From Laceyella sacchari (GTDB lineage Bacteria > Bacillota > Bacilli > Thermoactinomycetales > Thermoactinomycetaceae): a DNA stretch of 64,000 nt. Made by a program: the position numbers and the translations under genes. The notes under the pieces are model-generated. The model worked only from the letters and a program-made list of their open reading frames with translations. It was not told the origin of the DNA and did not search any database. Below are positions 53,547 to 62,669 of this stretch, one piece after another (the stretch's first letter is position 1; each line of letters starts with the position of its first letter). The DNA is taken from positions 1,133,284 through 1,197,283 of the forward strand of contig NZ_SMDD01000001.1 in NCBI RefSeq assembly GCF_004343255.1. Direction: 5' to 3'.

Positions 53547-54736
53547 GCAACGTGAAATGGCTGGAGCTGGAGGAGGAAACGGTTTGTGAATGTGGACATG
53601 AGGAGTTGCCGCCGGAAGTGGGGGAGGAGATCTGCCTACGGTACTCTCCGTGGTTGGATGTCGAATTTCCATCACCTAAAACAAACAATCGCTGGCGAAT
53701 CCGAGCGAAAGGATGGGTCGGCTATATGCCGCTTGCGGGGGGAAGGGGCATATATGTGCAGCCCAAGGTTCCGGTAACCAATTTGTTTCAAATGCTGGAG
53801 GTGGCCTATGGTCTGAATAGCTTGCGCCTCTTTGAAGGGCGAGCCGAGGTAGCTTCTTTGTCTGGCTTTTATGAGCGAGTGGTGGAGTCACTGGCTGTCC
53901 GAGTGTTGCATCGGGCGCGACAGGGGTTTTATCAGGTATATGTGGCCAGAGAAGAAGTTTTGCCATACATCAGGGGGCGTTGGCGAGCGGGGGACTACCC
54001 GCGTCATCAAGCTAGGCCGGGGTTCGCATGTGCGTTTGAAGAAATGGTTGTAGACAACGAGGAGAATCAAATCATTCTGTGGACGTTGCATCACGTGATA
54101 AAGAGTGGCTATTGTCAACGGCCTGAGGTATTATCTGCTGTGCGCAAAGCTTATCAAGCTATGGAGGCAGGCGTTTCTTTGAGGCGGTATACGGCAGCGG
54201 ATTGCGTGAACCGACATTATCACCGGCTAAATTGGGATTACGCGCCGATGCATACATTATGCCAGTTTTTGTTGGATACATCAGGCCCATCGCATATGCG
54301 TGGTGATCGTATTGTTACTCCTTTTGTGCTTAACATGCCTCGTTTATACGAACGGTTTGTCACGAAGTGGTTGAAACGGAATCTACCTGAGCAGTTTCAA
54401 TTGGTCGCGCAAGAGGCGGCATCCATTTCTTCCAAGCGGGCATGGGTGATGGATGCGCTTATTTATCGACGCGAACCGTGGACTGTCCATTGGTTGATTG
54501 ATCTTAAATACAAACGGGATCGTGAACCAAAGAATGCCGACTTGTTTCAATTGACGGCCTATGCCGCTGCCAAAGGGTGCAAAGAAGCGGTGCTCGTCTA
54601 TCCGGGCGGGGCGCGGACGGCCAAGCTGACTGTGGGAGTGAGCGGCATTCAGGTCAGCGTGTTGAATTTCCCGCTAGATGGCGACTTAGATCAAGCCGGC
54701 AACCAATTTATGCGAGCGCTGATTGAAAAAAGCTGA
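53543..54736 (+). CDS. mcrC: McrC-type nuclease subunit
   Basis: 397 residues, starting four bases inside mcrB. The C-terminal PD-(D/E)xK nuclease is intact: D304 in VMDALIY and the D320-x-K322 pair in LIDLKYK, with DLFQLTAYAAAKG after it. The N-terminal part (RIRAKGWVGYMPL, LFQMLEVAYGL, FYERVVESLAVRVLH) is the McrC DNA-binding region that docks on the McrB ring. Together with the EVE-McrB protein it forms a type IV restriction system. A terminator follows the stop. Confidence 0.92.
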   Translation: MSNVKWLELEEETVCECGHEELPPEVGEEICLRYSPWLDVEFPSPKTNNRWRIRAKGWVGYMPLAGGRGIYVQPKVPVTNLFQMLEVAYGLNSLRLFEGRAEVASLSGFYERVVESLAVRVLHRARQGFYQVYVAREEVLPYIRGRWRAGDYPRHQARPGFACAFEEMVVDNEENQIILWTLHHVIKSGYCQRPEVLSAVRKAYQAMEAGVSLRRYTAADCVNRHYHRLNWDYAPMHTLCQFLLDTSGPSHMRGDRIVTPFVLNMPRLYERFVTKWLKRNLPEQFQLVAQEAASISSKRAWVMDALIYRREPWTVHWLIDLKYKRDREPKNADLFQLTAYAAAKGCKEAVLVYPGGARTAKLTVGVSGIQVSVLNFPLDGDLDQAGNQFMRALIEKS

Positions 54737-54752
54737 GCGTGTATATAAAAAT

Positions 54753-54779
54753 GGCCTCTTCCCATATAGAGAAGAGGCC
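54753..54779. terminator. Bidirectional terminator between mcrC and trhO
   Basis: GGCCTCTTC/GAAGAGGCC with a 9-nt loop, then GTTTTG on the plus strand and TTTTTATA on the minus strand. Confidence 0.88.
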
Positions 54780-54794
54780 GTTTTGTATACTGGA

Positions 54795-55697
54795 TTACGC
54801 TTCGTATTTGATCATGTCTTGTTCCACACATTCTTTGGAGCAGTATCCTTGATGAATTTCTTCACATGCATCACAACAAAGGTGTTGTTTGTGGCACATG
54901 TCGTATTCGCAGTTGATGTAACGGTCTGTCGGATTGCCGCAGTGATAGCATTTCCCGACAATAGTTTCTTCCACTTGGTTGATTGGCACCGAAATCCGTT
55001 CGTCAAAGACATAGCACTTGCCATCCCACAGTTGCCCTTTGACTTCGGGGTCTTTGCCGTAGGTGACAATGCCTCCATCCAATTGGTAGACATCTTTAAA
55101 GCCTTCTTCCAACATAAAGGCTGTCAATTTTTCACAGCGAATGCCGCCCGTGCAGTAAGTGATGATGGTTTTATCTTTGTAATCTTTTAAGTTGTTACGA
55201 ATCCATTCTGGGAATTCACGGGTGGTGTTCACGTCAGGGCGGATCGCACCGCGGAAGTGTCCCAAGTCGTATTCATAATTATTGCGCCCATCTATGACAA
55301 TCACATCGTCACGCTGCAACATGTTGTAGAATTCTTTCGGTGTCAAGCGTTTGCCTGTTTTTTGGTAAGGTTTCACGTCTTTTTTCAGCCGCCAGGTTAC
55401 CAATTCTTTCTTCGGGCGTACAAACAGCTTTTTAAAGGCATGTTTATGATATTCGTCCACTTTAAACGGCATATCATTGAACAGTGGATGGGCGTGCATA
55501 TACTCCATGTACCGTTTTGTTTGCTCGACAGTGCCGGACAGTGTGCCGTTGATCCCTTCTGATGCGATAAGGATGCGACCTTTTACTCCCAACTCTTGGC
55601 AAAAGGCCCGATGTTCATCTGCGAAAGCGATGGGATCCTTGATTTCAACATATTTATAATATAAGAGAATGCGATAATCGTTTTGTGGTGTGGTCAT
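54795..55697 (-). CDS. trhO: tRNA uridine(34) hydroxylase, rhodanese family
   Basis: 300 residues. An N-terminal acylphosphatase-like domain ([16 protein letters not shown]), then a rhodanese domain with the active cysteine in [11 protein letters not shown], then a cysteine-rich zinc tail ([21 protein letters not shown]). This is the TrhO/YbfQ layout; the enzyme hydroxylates U34 of certain tRNAs. AGGTGG lies before the ATG. Confidence 0.94.
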   Translation of the reverse strand: MTTPQNDYRILLYYKYVEIKDPIAFADEHRAFCQELGVKGRILIASEGINGTLSGTVEQTKRYMEYMHAHPLFNDMPFKVDEYHKHAFKKLFVRPKKELVTWRLKKDVKPYQKTGKRLTPKEFYNMLQRDDVIVIDGRNNYEYDLGHFRGAIRPDVNTTREFPEWIRNNLKDYKDKTIITYCTGGIRCEKLTAFMLEEGFKDVYQLDGGIVTYGKDPEVKGQLWDGKCYVFDERISVPINQVEETIVGKCYHCGNPTDRYINCEYDMCHKQHLCCDACEEIHQGYCSKECVEQDMIKYEA

Positions 55698-55914
55698 GTT
55701 TGATCCACCTGCTTCCTTTCCATGATTCCTGAGAAAACAACCTGCCTAATAGTATACAACAGAATGTCAAGATCGCCAAACTTGCCAAGCAAGCACACAT
55801 ACAGGTTTGCGCTTGCTGTTAAAAAGGAAAATAGTACTATGCTCAGTTTGTTAAGGTCTATGGCAGCGTGGCAGGCTTGCAGAGTTGGATACCCTAAGAG
55901 AGGGGCATAGTGCA

Positions 55915-56223
55915 ATGGAACTCATAGAAATTATGTTTAACTCCTTTTTTTTGATATGGTTTGGTATCATCGGATTGATTATCTGGATGAATGTGAAGAA
56001 AAAGAAAAAGCGAAAAAGGCAACGTGGTGGCCGCGCCTATTACTCTTCTGCATCGAGTCCGACGCCTTTTTTCCTGTTTGATACTGATGATCAAGATGAC
56101 AAAAACGATCACCACCATGATGGCCATTCCGGCAGTGATTACAGTGATGGTGGGAGTAATTGCAGTAGTAGCAGTTGCAGTAGCAGCAGCTGCGGCGGTA
56201 GCAGTTGCAGCAGTGGCATTTGA
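55915..56223 (+). CDS. Small membrane protein with Ser/Cys-rich tail
   Basis: 102 residues from the ATG after GAGAGGGG. One N-terminal membrane helix (IMFNSFFLIWFGIIGLIIWM) is followed by a lysine-rich cytosolic stop-transfer, an acidic His/Asp stretch (DQDDKNDHHHDGH) and a C-terminus built from SSSSC-type repeats with five cysteines in the last 20 residues. No known family. The tail could bind metal or form disulfides. Composition is extreme, so homology searches will be noisy. Confidence 0.7.
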   Translation: MELIEIMFNSFFLIWFGIIGLIIWMNVKKKKKRKRQRGGRAYYSSASSPTPFFLFDTDDQDDKNDHHHDGHSGSDYSDGGSNCSSSSCSSSSCGGSSCSSGI

Positions 56224-56267
56224 GGTTGCCTCGAAACAAGGATTTTCCGCCGTTTCTTCCCCACTCA

Positions 56268-56286
56268 CTTAATTTGTCAGACACAT
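56268..56286. mobile_element. Single IS-like end, copy C
   Basis: CTTAATTTGTCAGACACATC is, in reverse, almost the same terminal sequence (GTGTCTGRCAA) as the repeats at 23041 and 63887. No second end was found nearby. Confidence 0.45.
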
Positions 56287-56299
56287 CCTGGTTACCAGA

Positions 56300-56320
56300 G
56301 GGGGAGCTTTTCCCCCTTTT
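56300..56320 (+). terminator. Terminator after the Ser/Cys-rich protein gene
   Basis: GGGGGA/TCCCCC followed by TTTTCT. Confidence 0.7.
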
Positions 56321-56364
56321 CTCTGCGAGATAAAATTACGATATATTGCGAATGGAGTGAAACA

Positions 56365-57510
56365 ATGTTGAGAAAGGTTTGGCATCTGTGTTTAACCGCT
56401 TCTTTGCTTGTCACCGTGGCGTTTGCAAACATAGCTCAAGCGGCGAGCCCTGCGATCAAGGAAGAGGATGGCGCTCGCCAAATCTTGCAATTCATCAAAA
56501 AGAATCCGCACAAATCTTCGTTGGCAGTTACATATAATGGAAAAGATGTGGTCAAGTACCGTTCATCCAAGCTGATGCCTTTGGCCAGCACCGTTAAAAT
56601 CATTGTTGCCGTTACATACGCTAAACAAGCTGCAAAAGGCAAAATCAATCCCAATGAGCGGATTCCTTTAACCGAATTGGACAAGTATGCGATCCCAGGT
56701 TTAGATGGCGGCGCTCAAGCACAATGGTTGCAACATTTGAAAGATAACAATTTAATTATCAACGGAAAGGTTCCGTTGGAAGAAGTGGCCAAAGGCATGA
56801 TTAGTTTCAGCACGAATGCCAATACCGAATATCTGATGGAACGGCTGTCAATTAATCAAATTAACCAAACGTTAAGAGAGTTGGGATTAAACAAGCATCA
56901 ACCCATTTATCCGTTCTATTCATCTCTTTTGATTCCGTATGAAATATGGAAAACGGATTATTCAGGTCAATCGATCCAAGACGCCATGCCTAAAATCAAA
57001 AAGAAGATGCGTAGAATGTCATTGCAAGAGCATCGCCGTTGGGCTGAGAAGGTCTTTACCCAACTCATGCATGATCGGGATCAACGGTATATAAAAGAAG
57101 CGGATATCGCTTCTTGGTATGATATCGAGTTGGACCGTATGTATTCAGACCGATTTATTTCATCTACTACAAGTGAATATGTTTCGGTGATGAAAAAGCT
57201 TAACAACCGCTCATATTATCCGAAGAAAACATACAAGCATTTGATTCCGGTGATGGAGCAGATAATGGAAATCCCGGGAAACAAAGAATGGCTCTCACAC
57301 GCTGGATTAAAAGGCGGATCCACGTTGTACATTTTGACACAGGCTTTTTACGCCACTGATAGACAAGGAAACAAAACTGAGTTAGCGATCTTTTTCAACA
57401 ACTTGACTCCAGAGGAAAACAGTCAATTGCAAGCTCATCTGAATGAATTTGACTTGAGGGTGATGACAGACCCTCAGTTTAGAAAAGAGTTGAATATGCT
57501 CAAACCGTAG
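56365..57510 (+). CDS. Secreted class A beta-lactamase-like serine hydrolase
   Basis: 381 residues with signal peptide (to about residue 27, ANIAQAAS). The SxxK motif is S75-T-V-K78 (PLASTVK). SFSTNANTEYL replaces the usual SDN with STN, and KGGST replaces the KTG box. A long insert of about 120 residues before the last motif makes it larger than true class A enzymes. This pattern fits uncharacterised serine hydrolases rather than a proven beta-lactamase. Position upstream of the monooxygenase gene gives no clue. Confidence 0.85.
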   Translation: MLRKVWHLCLTASLLVTVAFANIAQAASPAIKEEDGARQILQFIKKNPHKSSLAVTYNGKDVVKYRSSKLMPLASTVKIIVAVTYAKQAAKGKINPNERIPLTELDKYAIPGLDGGAQAQWLQHLKDNNLIINGKVPLEEVAKGMISFSTNANTEYLMERLSINQINQTLRELGLNKHQPIYPFYSSLLIPYEIWKTDYSGQSIQDAMPKIKKKMRRMSLQEHRRWAEKVFTQLMHDRDQRYIKEADIASWYDIELDRMYSDRFISSTTSEYVSVMKKLNNRSYYPKKTYKHLIPVMEQIMEIPGNKEWLSHAGLKGGSTLYILTQAFYATDRQGNKTELAIFFNNLTPEENSQLQAHLNEFDLRVMTDPQFRKELNMLKP

Positions 57511-57592
57511 TACGGGTGGCAGAGCATGTGTAAAGCTTGAATAAGAATATTGACATGGTTCATCATACTCCATGGAGAAAGGTAGTAGCAGG

Positions 57593-57922
57593 ATGACTCA
57601 TTCGTCAAATCGACCAACTCCCCCAAATTATGCTGTAATCTTCACCTCAGTCCGTACGGAAGGAGAAGATCAGGGTTATGGGAAAATGGTTGAGCAAATG
57701 GTGGAACTTGCCAAACAGCAACCCGGTTTTCTAGGGGTTGAAAGTGTCCGGATTGCTAATGGATTTGGCATTACGGTGTCTTATTGGGAATCGGAAGAGG
57801 CGATGCGTGCATGGAAAGGTCATGCAGCACATCAGATTGCATAAGAGCAAGGCAAGGCGGAGTGGTATGCGAACTATACTGTTCGCGTGGCCAAAGTGGA
57901 GCGAGAGTATGGGATGGAGTAG
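57593..57922 (+). pseudogene. Antibiotic-biosynthesis-type monooxygenase with an in-frame TAA
   Basis: An ABM-domain protein: YAVIFTSVRTEGEDQGY, MVELAKQQPGFLGVES, SYWESEEAMRAWKGHAAH. The frame is broken by TAA at 57842-57844 and then continues for 25 codons with EQGKAEWYANYTVRVAKVER, the normal C-terminus of this family. CAA to TAA would restore a typical sequence (HQIAQEQGK). The binding site supports the ATG at 57593. A codon 21 bases upstream is also open. Such small enzymes often degrade haem or oxidise polyketides. Function here is probably lost unless the stop is read through. Confidence 0.85.
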
Positions 57923-58002
57923 AACGGAAGTGAAGTAAAGGTTAATGAGGTTGCAGCCACATCAAAAATATAAACTGGTTTGCTTTGCAGAGTGAATCGA
58001 AA

Positions 58003-58037
58003 AAAGAAACATCAGAGCTGTTCCCCGATGTTTCTTT
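58003..58037. terminator. Terminator of the second EamA gene
   Basis: AAAGAAACATC/GATGTTTCTTT with T-runs on both strands. The EamA stop codon lies in it. Confidence 0.85.
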
Positions 58038-58938
58038 TTTCAAATGAGAGGATAAATACCGTTGCCACGATGCAACAGGTACCCAGCCATTCAACCCAGC
58101 CAAACGGGACATGAAGCCAGATGACTGCCAGCACGACGGCTGTCAGCGGTTCTGCACTGGCGAGAATGCTCGTTTCAGTCGGCCGGATGTATTTTAAGCT
58201 TTCTAAATAACAAGTGAATGCGATCAATGTACCGAAAATGATAATAAATGCGATAGAGAGAAGTGCTGAAACGGTGATCTGCCCCTCGATGTCCCACGGT
58301 GCGTGGACGAAGGAAAAGCCCACGCCGCCGATTACCATACCCCAGCCAATGATGAGGGGAGTTCCCCACTGGGCGAGTAAAGATGCAGGTTGGATCGTGT
58401 AAAAGGCTAACGCGATTGCAGAGCCAACTCCCCAAAACAGTGCGGCTTGCGAAATGGAAAGTTGTCCAAGATCGCCGCCCGTGACCAAAAGTAGCGTGCC
58501 TGTGAACGAGAGGATCACCGCAACCAATTCCGCGAAACCGGGCCGTTTTTTGCTTCGCACCGCAAGAAAAAGAACCACTAGGGTGGGAGCCAAGTATTGA
58601 AGCACAGTGGCGGTAGCGGCGTTGGAGGCATGAATAGCCGCAAAATAGGTATATTGTACGCCCAATAAGCCAGCAAGGCCAAACAAAAGCAACCGCAGGC
58701 GATCGTGGCGTTGTTTCCAAATTGACCAAATGCGAACCTCTGGCTTATTGATTGCCAGTAAAGAAAGAAGTAAAACACCCGAGATCAGAAGGCGGATCAC
58801 TACCAACCACTCAGGAGAGACGCGGGCCGACTCGAACAAATTTTGCGCCACGGCACCTGAGATACCCCACAAGCTGGCGGCGATCAAAACCAAGCCGTAA
58901 CCTTTGACCCGTTGATAACGGTTGCGTGTTTTCATCAT
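58012..58938 (-). CDS. EamA/DMT family transporter
   Basis: 308 residues from the first of two adjacent ATG codons after CGAGGTG. Ten membrane helices in two EamA repeats: KGYGLVLIAASLWGISGAVAQNLF at the start, YLAPTLVVLFLAV, and the second repeat with RPTETSILASAEPLTAVVLAVIWL. Distinct in sequence from the EamA gene at 1061. Probable metabolite exporter. No regulator beside it. Confidence 0.9.
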   Translation of the reverse strand: MMKTRNRYQRVKGYGLVLIAASLWGISGAVAQNLFESARVSPEWLVVIRLLISGVLLLSLLAINKPEVRIWSIWKQRHDRLRLLLFGLAGLLGVQYTYFAAIHASNAATATVLQYLAPTLVVLFLAVRSKKRPGFAELVAVILSFTGTLLLVTGGDLGQLSISQAALFWGVGSAIALAFYTIQPASLLAQWGTPLIIGWGMVIGGVGFSFVHAPWDIEGQITVSALLSIAFIIIFGTLIAFTCYLESLKYIRPTETSILASAEPLTAVVLAVIWLHVPFGWVEWLGTCCIVATVFILSFEKRNIGEQL

Positions 58939-59135
58939 GTTGTCACCTCGGCTTATCGCCATATGGAGAAGATATGTCATCATTGCCCCGTGATAGAGCA
59001 GAATGGTGAAATGTTCATATTTTTATATTATAATTCAAAATGAAATTGGTTGAAATGCAAAATCAGAGGGCTGCATTTTAATAAGAATGCATTGCAATAT
59101 GAAGTAAAATTGGCAAAGGTGGCAAAATATCGCAA

Positions 59136-59906
59136 ATGAGCTCTTTAAAACTGGATTCCCGTTTTATTCACCTGTGGAAAGTGCCAATCACAGAAGCACC
59201 TTTGTTCCTGGAAAAGGTCATGAGCGAACGGGAAGTAAATAGATATCGGTCGTTTCGTAAGCAGGAGGATCGGGCTCGCGCACTTTTTTCCTATGGGTTG
59301 CTGCGGTTGTTGTTGGCGGAGCTGTTGGACACCAACCCCTCAGATGTGTCAGTGACGCGGGCCTGTCCAAGTTGCGGGGAGGAACACGGCAAGCCGAGGG
59401 TGGTACGTCCAGATGAGCAACCAATTGAGCTGAGTGTTTCCCATTCAGGGAAATGGGTGGTACTGGGTATTTCGCTTCTGTACCCCTTTGGTGTAGATAT
59501 TGAAAGGATCAATCGGGAATCGGATCTTGACGGCATGGCGAGAATGTCTTTGTCCGAAGCAGAACAGGCCGCGTGGGCTACCTTGCCTCCAGACCAGCGG
59601 ATTCGTGGGTTTTACCGCTATTGGACGCGAAAAGAGGCCATTGTCAAAGCGACCGGCGATGGCTTGACTGTCTCTTTGAAACAGGTGCAAGTGAGTCCGG
59701 CCGATCAAGCACCCAAGTTGTTGGCTTGGCAGGATCGACCGGAAATGGTGGGGGAAATCACTTGCTATCCACTCGCTTTGGATGAACATACAGAAGGGTG
59801 TGTGGCTGTGATCGGCCAAGTGGATGGCGTGCGGTTGTATGATGGAAGGGAAGTGTTGGTTCGCTGGCAGGATAAGCTGACCGAAAAAGGATTGCGCGGT
59901 GTTTGA
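59136..59906 (+). CDS. 4'-phosphopantetheinyl transferase (Sfp type)
   Basis: 256 residues with the two Sfp signatures: FGVDIERI (magnesium-binding Asp and Glu) and FYRYWTRKEAIVKATGDGL. A CxxC-x3-H cluster in CPSCGEEHGKP near residue 77 is common in this group. It would load phosphopantetheine onto carrier proteins. No NRPS or PKS gene is in the window. The ribosome binding site before the ATG is weak (AAAGGTGG, rather far). Confidence 0.92.
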   Translation: MSSLKLDSRFIHLWKVPITEAPLFLEKVMSEREVNRYRSFRKQEDRARALFSYGLLRLLLAELLDTNPSDVSVTRACPSCGEEHGKPRVVRPDEQPIELSVSHSGKWVVLGISLLYPFGVDIERINRESDLDGMARMSLSEAEQAAWATLPPDQRIRGFYRYWTRKEAIVKATGDGLTVSLKQVQVSPADQAPKLLAWQDRPEMVGEITCYPLALDEHTEGCVAVIGQVDGVRLYDGREVLVRWQDKLTEKGLRGV

Positions 59907-59928
59907 TTTTATTCGTTCAAGTAATGTG

Positions 59929-59959
59929 AAAGAGGTCACCTTGGTGGGGTGACCTCTTT
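59929..59959. terminator. Bidirectional terminator
   Basis: AAAGAGGTCACC/GGTGACCTCTTT with a 7-nt loop, between convergent genes. Confidence 0.88.
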
Positions 59960-59970
59960 TGTTGTGAAGA

Positions 59971-60525
59971 TCATTTCCATTTGATGTTGCAACCAATGCT
60001 GGGTTTTTGTTGCACCTGGATCGGTTCGTTGTTCAAGATGCTGTCCAACGCAGCGCGGATATAGGAACCGGTAACCGGCAAACCATTTCCCGGCCGGGAA
60101 TCATCCAGTTGCCCGCGATATACACATGATAGTTTCCCGTCGAAAATGTAGAAGTCTGGTGTGCAAGCGGCTTGATAAGCTTTGGCCACTTGTTGTGATT
60201 CATCGTAAAGATAGGGGAAGGGGTATTGAAACTCCTCTGCCACCTTTTTCATGTTGTCTGGGCCGTCTTCGGGATATTGTACGGCGTCATTCGAGCTGAT
60301 CGCGATAAAGGCGACTCCTTTGGGCAAATAATCGTTGGCCAATTGCACCAATTGTTTTTGAACATGCTTGACATATGGACAATGGTTGCAGATGAACATG
60401 ATCACGGTGGCCACATCGGATTTCAGCGCTTCGAGAGACACCTCTTGATTGGAAACGACATCAGGCAAAGTGAAAGATGGCGCTGTCGCCCCCAGCGGAA
60501 ACATATTGGATTCAGTTAATGCCAA
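59971..60525 (-). CDS. Thioredoxin-fold redoxin (AhpC/TSA-like)
   Basis: 184 residues, cytosolic. The active site is FICNHCPYVKHV (CxxC). The early GATAPSFTLPDV and late TPDFYIFDGKLSCVYRGQLDD match the one-domain thioredoxin family proteins near peroxiredoxins. Probable thiol-disulfide or peroxide reductase. A good site precedes the ATG. Confidence 0.9.
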   Translation of the reverse strand: MALTESNMFPLGATAPSFTLPDVVSNQEVSLEALKSDVATVIMFICNHCPYVKHVQKQLVQLANDYLPKGVAFIAISSNDAVQYPEDGPDNMKKVAEEFQYPFPYLYDESQQVAKAYQAACTPDFYIFDGKLSCVYRGQLDDSRPGNGLPVTGSYIRAALDSILNNEPIQVQQKPSIGCNIKWK

Positions 60526-60602
60526 AGTGAATCCTCCTTCCTGTCACTGTGAACCTGTGCATCATTATACCATACATATAGCGGTGCAATTTATGTATCT
60601 AC

Positions 60603-61007
60603 CTACTTTGCATCGTCGTATTTGGTCAAACCCAGCATTTTGATTTTGACTTGGATGGCGTCTTCACTCAAGCCTTTTTCGCGCAACTCATTGATCTTCT
60701 TCTCTTTGCGGCGAATCGTGTCTTCGCGCTCTTTGGTTTCAAATTCGTCGATGAGAGCGAGTTGCTCTTCTTCTGTGGGTGGGACGAATTCATACAATTC
60801 TTCAGGGCGCACATTCAGGAGGTGAGCCATGTGGAAAATGGCTTCGGGCCGTGGGATCGCCGCGCCTCTGGCCCACAAGGAGACCTGTTGTTTCCTGGCG
60901 CCCAGCGCCCGCGCGAGAGAGGTTTGATTGGGAACTTGCCCATAGATTTTGTAGCCTTCCTCACGTCGTTTACTTAATATACTATTAATTCGGGGGATCA
61001 ACCTCAT
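60603..61007 (-). CDS. XRE-family helix-turn-helix regulator
   Basis: 134 residues from the ATG at 61007, 7 nt after AAGGAGG. The N-terminal helix-turn-helix (NQTSLARALGARKQQVSLWARG, followed by RPEAIFHMAHLL) is followed by a charged helical tail (TEEEQLALIDEFETKERED) that ends in a KYDDAK stub. It may act as a phage-type or stress repressor. Its target is not evident. Confidence 0.88.
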   Translation of the reverse strand: MRLIPRINSILSKRREEGYKIYGQVPNQTSLARALGARKQQVSLWARGAAIPRPEAIFHMAHLLNVRPEELYEFVPPTEEEQLALIDEFETKEREDTIRRKEKKINELREKGLSEDAIQVKIKMLGLTKYDDAK

Positions 61008-61203
61008 CATCCACCCTCCTTGCATGAAAGTTTTCAATTTTTATATTATCATATTTATAGTCACATAGATAATTATAAATATGAAATAAAGGTTCTTTTT
61101 ATATTTTTAATTATGAAACAAATAATTGCGGTAAGAGGGAAGCGCTTTGAAGTGTAGAAGTTTCTGTGACGGTTAAAATCATTTGTTTATGGGGGGATGT
61201 GGC

Positions 61204-61701
61204 GTGTTGGACGTGGAATGCCGTTATACGATGTGCTTCATTAAGAAAAATGATGAAATTTTACTATTGAATCGTGAAAAACCGGCATGGATGGGCCGGT
61301 GGAATGGGTTGGGTGGGAAAATTGAACCCGGCGAAACACCGCATGAAAGCGCGTTGCGCGAAGTGAAGGAAGAAGCAGGTTTGCACCTTAAAAAGATGGA
61401 CTGCCGCGGACGGCTGATCTGGATATTGGAAGATGGAAAGCGAGGAGGGATGTATTTGTACTGGGCGGAACTTCCCGCTGATCAGACATGCCCTACTCCA
61501 ACGAAGACGGATGAAGGGATCTTGGATTGGAAACGGATCGCATGGATTTTGCACCCTGAGAATAAGGGGATGTCTGTGAATGTGGTGAAGTGTCTGCCAA
61601 TTTTGTTGGCAGATGAAAAGCAACATTTGTTTCAACTGTATTGGCGCGGAGAGGAATTAATCGCATTTGACCATGCTGAGCTATCTGATGATGAAGGCTG
61701 A
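61204..61701 (+). CDS. Nudix hydrolase, MutT/8-oxo-dGTPase type
   Basis: 165 residues from a GTG after GGGGGG. The Nudix box GLGGKIEPGETPHESALREV, then KEEAG, is complete. The neighbouring WMGRWN segment is typical of YvcI/MutT-like enzymes that sanitise oxidised nucleotides. The TTG and ATG upstream in the same frame come before the binding site. Confidence 0.9.
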   Translation: MLDVECRYTMCFIKKNDEILLLNREKPAWMGRWNGLGGKIEPGETPHESALREVKEEAGLHLKKMDCRGRLIWILEDGKRGGMYLYWAELPADQTCPTPTKTDEGILDWKRIAWILHPENKGMSVNVVKCLPILLADEKQHLFQLYWRGEELIAFDHAELSDDEG

Positions 61702-61795
61702 TAGGTCCCCATTTTCATATGCGAGCAAAAACATGTTATTTTTTGTTCGTTTAGGGTACGTTAATTAATGAGTATCCAAGGGGAGGTTTGATCTT

Positions 61796-62629
61796 TTGAC
61801 AATGGTTGATTATTCGCGCAAGAGTACGGTGCTTGAAATGGATGAACGCAACAGCCGGATGAAATTGTTGCACTACAGATCCGAAGATATCGAAGCATTG
61901 GCGAAGCATTTGGAGGAGTTGGCGGAGGAGAAAGATATCGGAAAAGTGTTGATTTATGCTGATCCCGACGATACTAAGGCGTTTGAAGAGATGGGTTTTG
62001 AGAAGGAAGGCGAGATCAGTGTCTTTTTCAACGGGGAGCCGGCTGTGATTTTATCGCAGTTTATAGATGACCGGCGCTCGGTGGAAAAAGATGCGGAAAA
62101 GAAGGATGAGATCGTCGAACTTGCCGAGAAAACAGAAACGATCTCGGAACCCCCGGAATTGGGGCCATCCTTCAGACTGCGCCGGGCGACAGAAGCGGAT
62201 GCGGAGGAGCTGGCGGCGCTATACGCCAAAGTGTTTGAAACCTATCCGACGCCTGTGCATGATCCCGACTTCATTAGAAAATGCATGCGCAACGATGTCT
62301 ATTTCTCCGTCGTTACCGACCATGGCAAGATTGTGAGTGCTGCTTCAGCTGATGTGTTTACCCGTTACAATTGCGCGGAAATCACTGATTGCGCAACCGA
62401 TCCCGCCTATCGGGGCCAAGGGTTACTCAGCGCAATCATTTTTGATTTGGAAAAGCAAATGCGGGCGCGGGGCGTGCCCAACCTGTTTTCTCTTACACGT
62501 GCGGTATCAGTGGGGATGAATATTGTGATATCGCGGCATGGGTTTGAGTATAAGGGGCGCCTTATTCAAAACAGCCATATTGCCGGCCGTTTTGAAGATA
62601 TGAATATCTGGGTAAAGAAATTGGATTAA
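61796..62629 (+). CDS. ablB: Putative beta-lysine N-acetyltransferase (AblB-like GNAT)
   Basis: 277 residues from a TTG 9 nt after GGGGAGG (an ATG two codons on is also possible). The N-terminal domain (ERNSRMKLLHYRSEDIEALAKHL, VLIYADPDD, FNGEPAVILSQF) and the C-terminal GNAT domain (LFSLTRAVSVGMNIVISRHGF, IQNSHIAGRFEDMNIWVK) match AblB, which makes the osmolyte N-acetyl-beta-lysine. The usual partner, lysine 2,3-aminomutase AblA, is not adjacent, so its beta-lysine supply is unclear. Confidence 0.88.
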   Translation: MTMVDYSRKSTVLEMDERNSRMKLLHYRSEDIEALAKHLEELAEEKDIGKVLIYADPDDTKAFEEMGFEKEGEISVFFNGEPAVILSQFIDDRRSVEKDAEKKDEIVELAEKTETISEPPELGPSFRLRRATEADAEELAALYAKVFETYPTPVHDPDFIRKCMRNDVYFSVVTDHGKIVSAASADVFTRYNCAEITDCATDPAYRGQGLLSAIIFDLEKQMRARGVPNLFSLTRAVSVGMNIVISRHGFEYKGRLIQNSHIAGRFEDMNIWVKKLD

Positions 62630-62669
62630 TTGTTGATTGACGGCTTGCTTCATGCGGGCGTACAGGAAT

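Noticed and set aside
56365-57510. True beta-lactamase
   Set aside because: The SDN and KTG motifs are altered and there is a long insert, so antibiotic hydrolysis is not supported.
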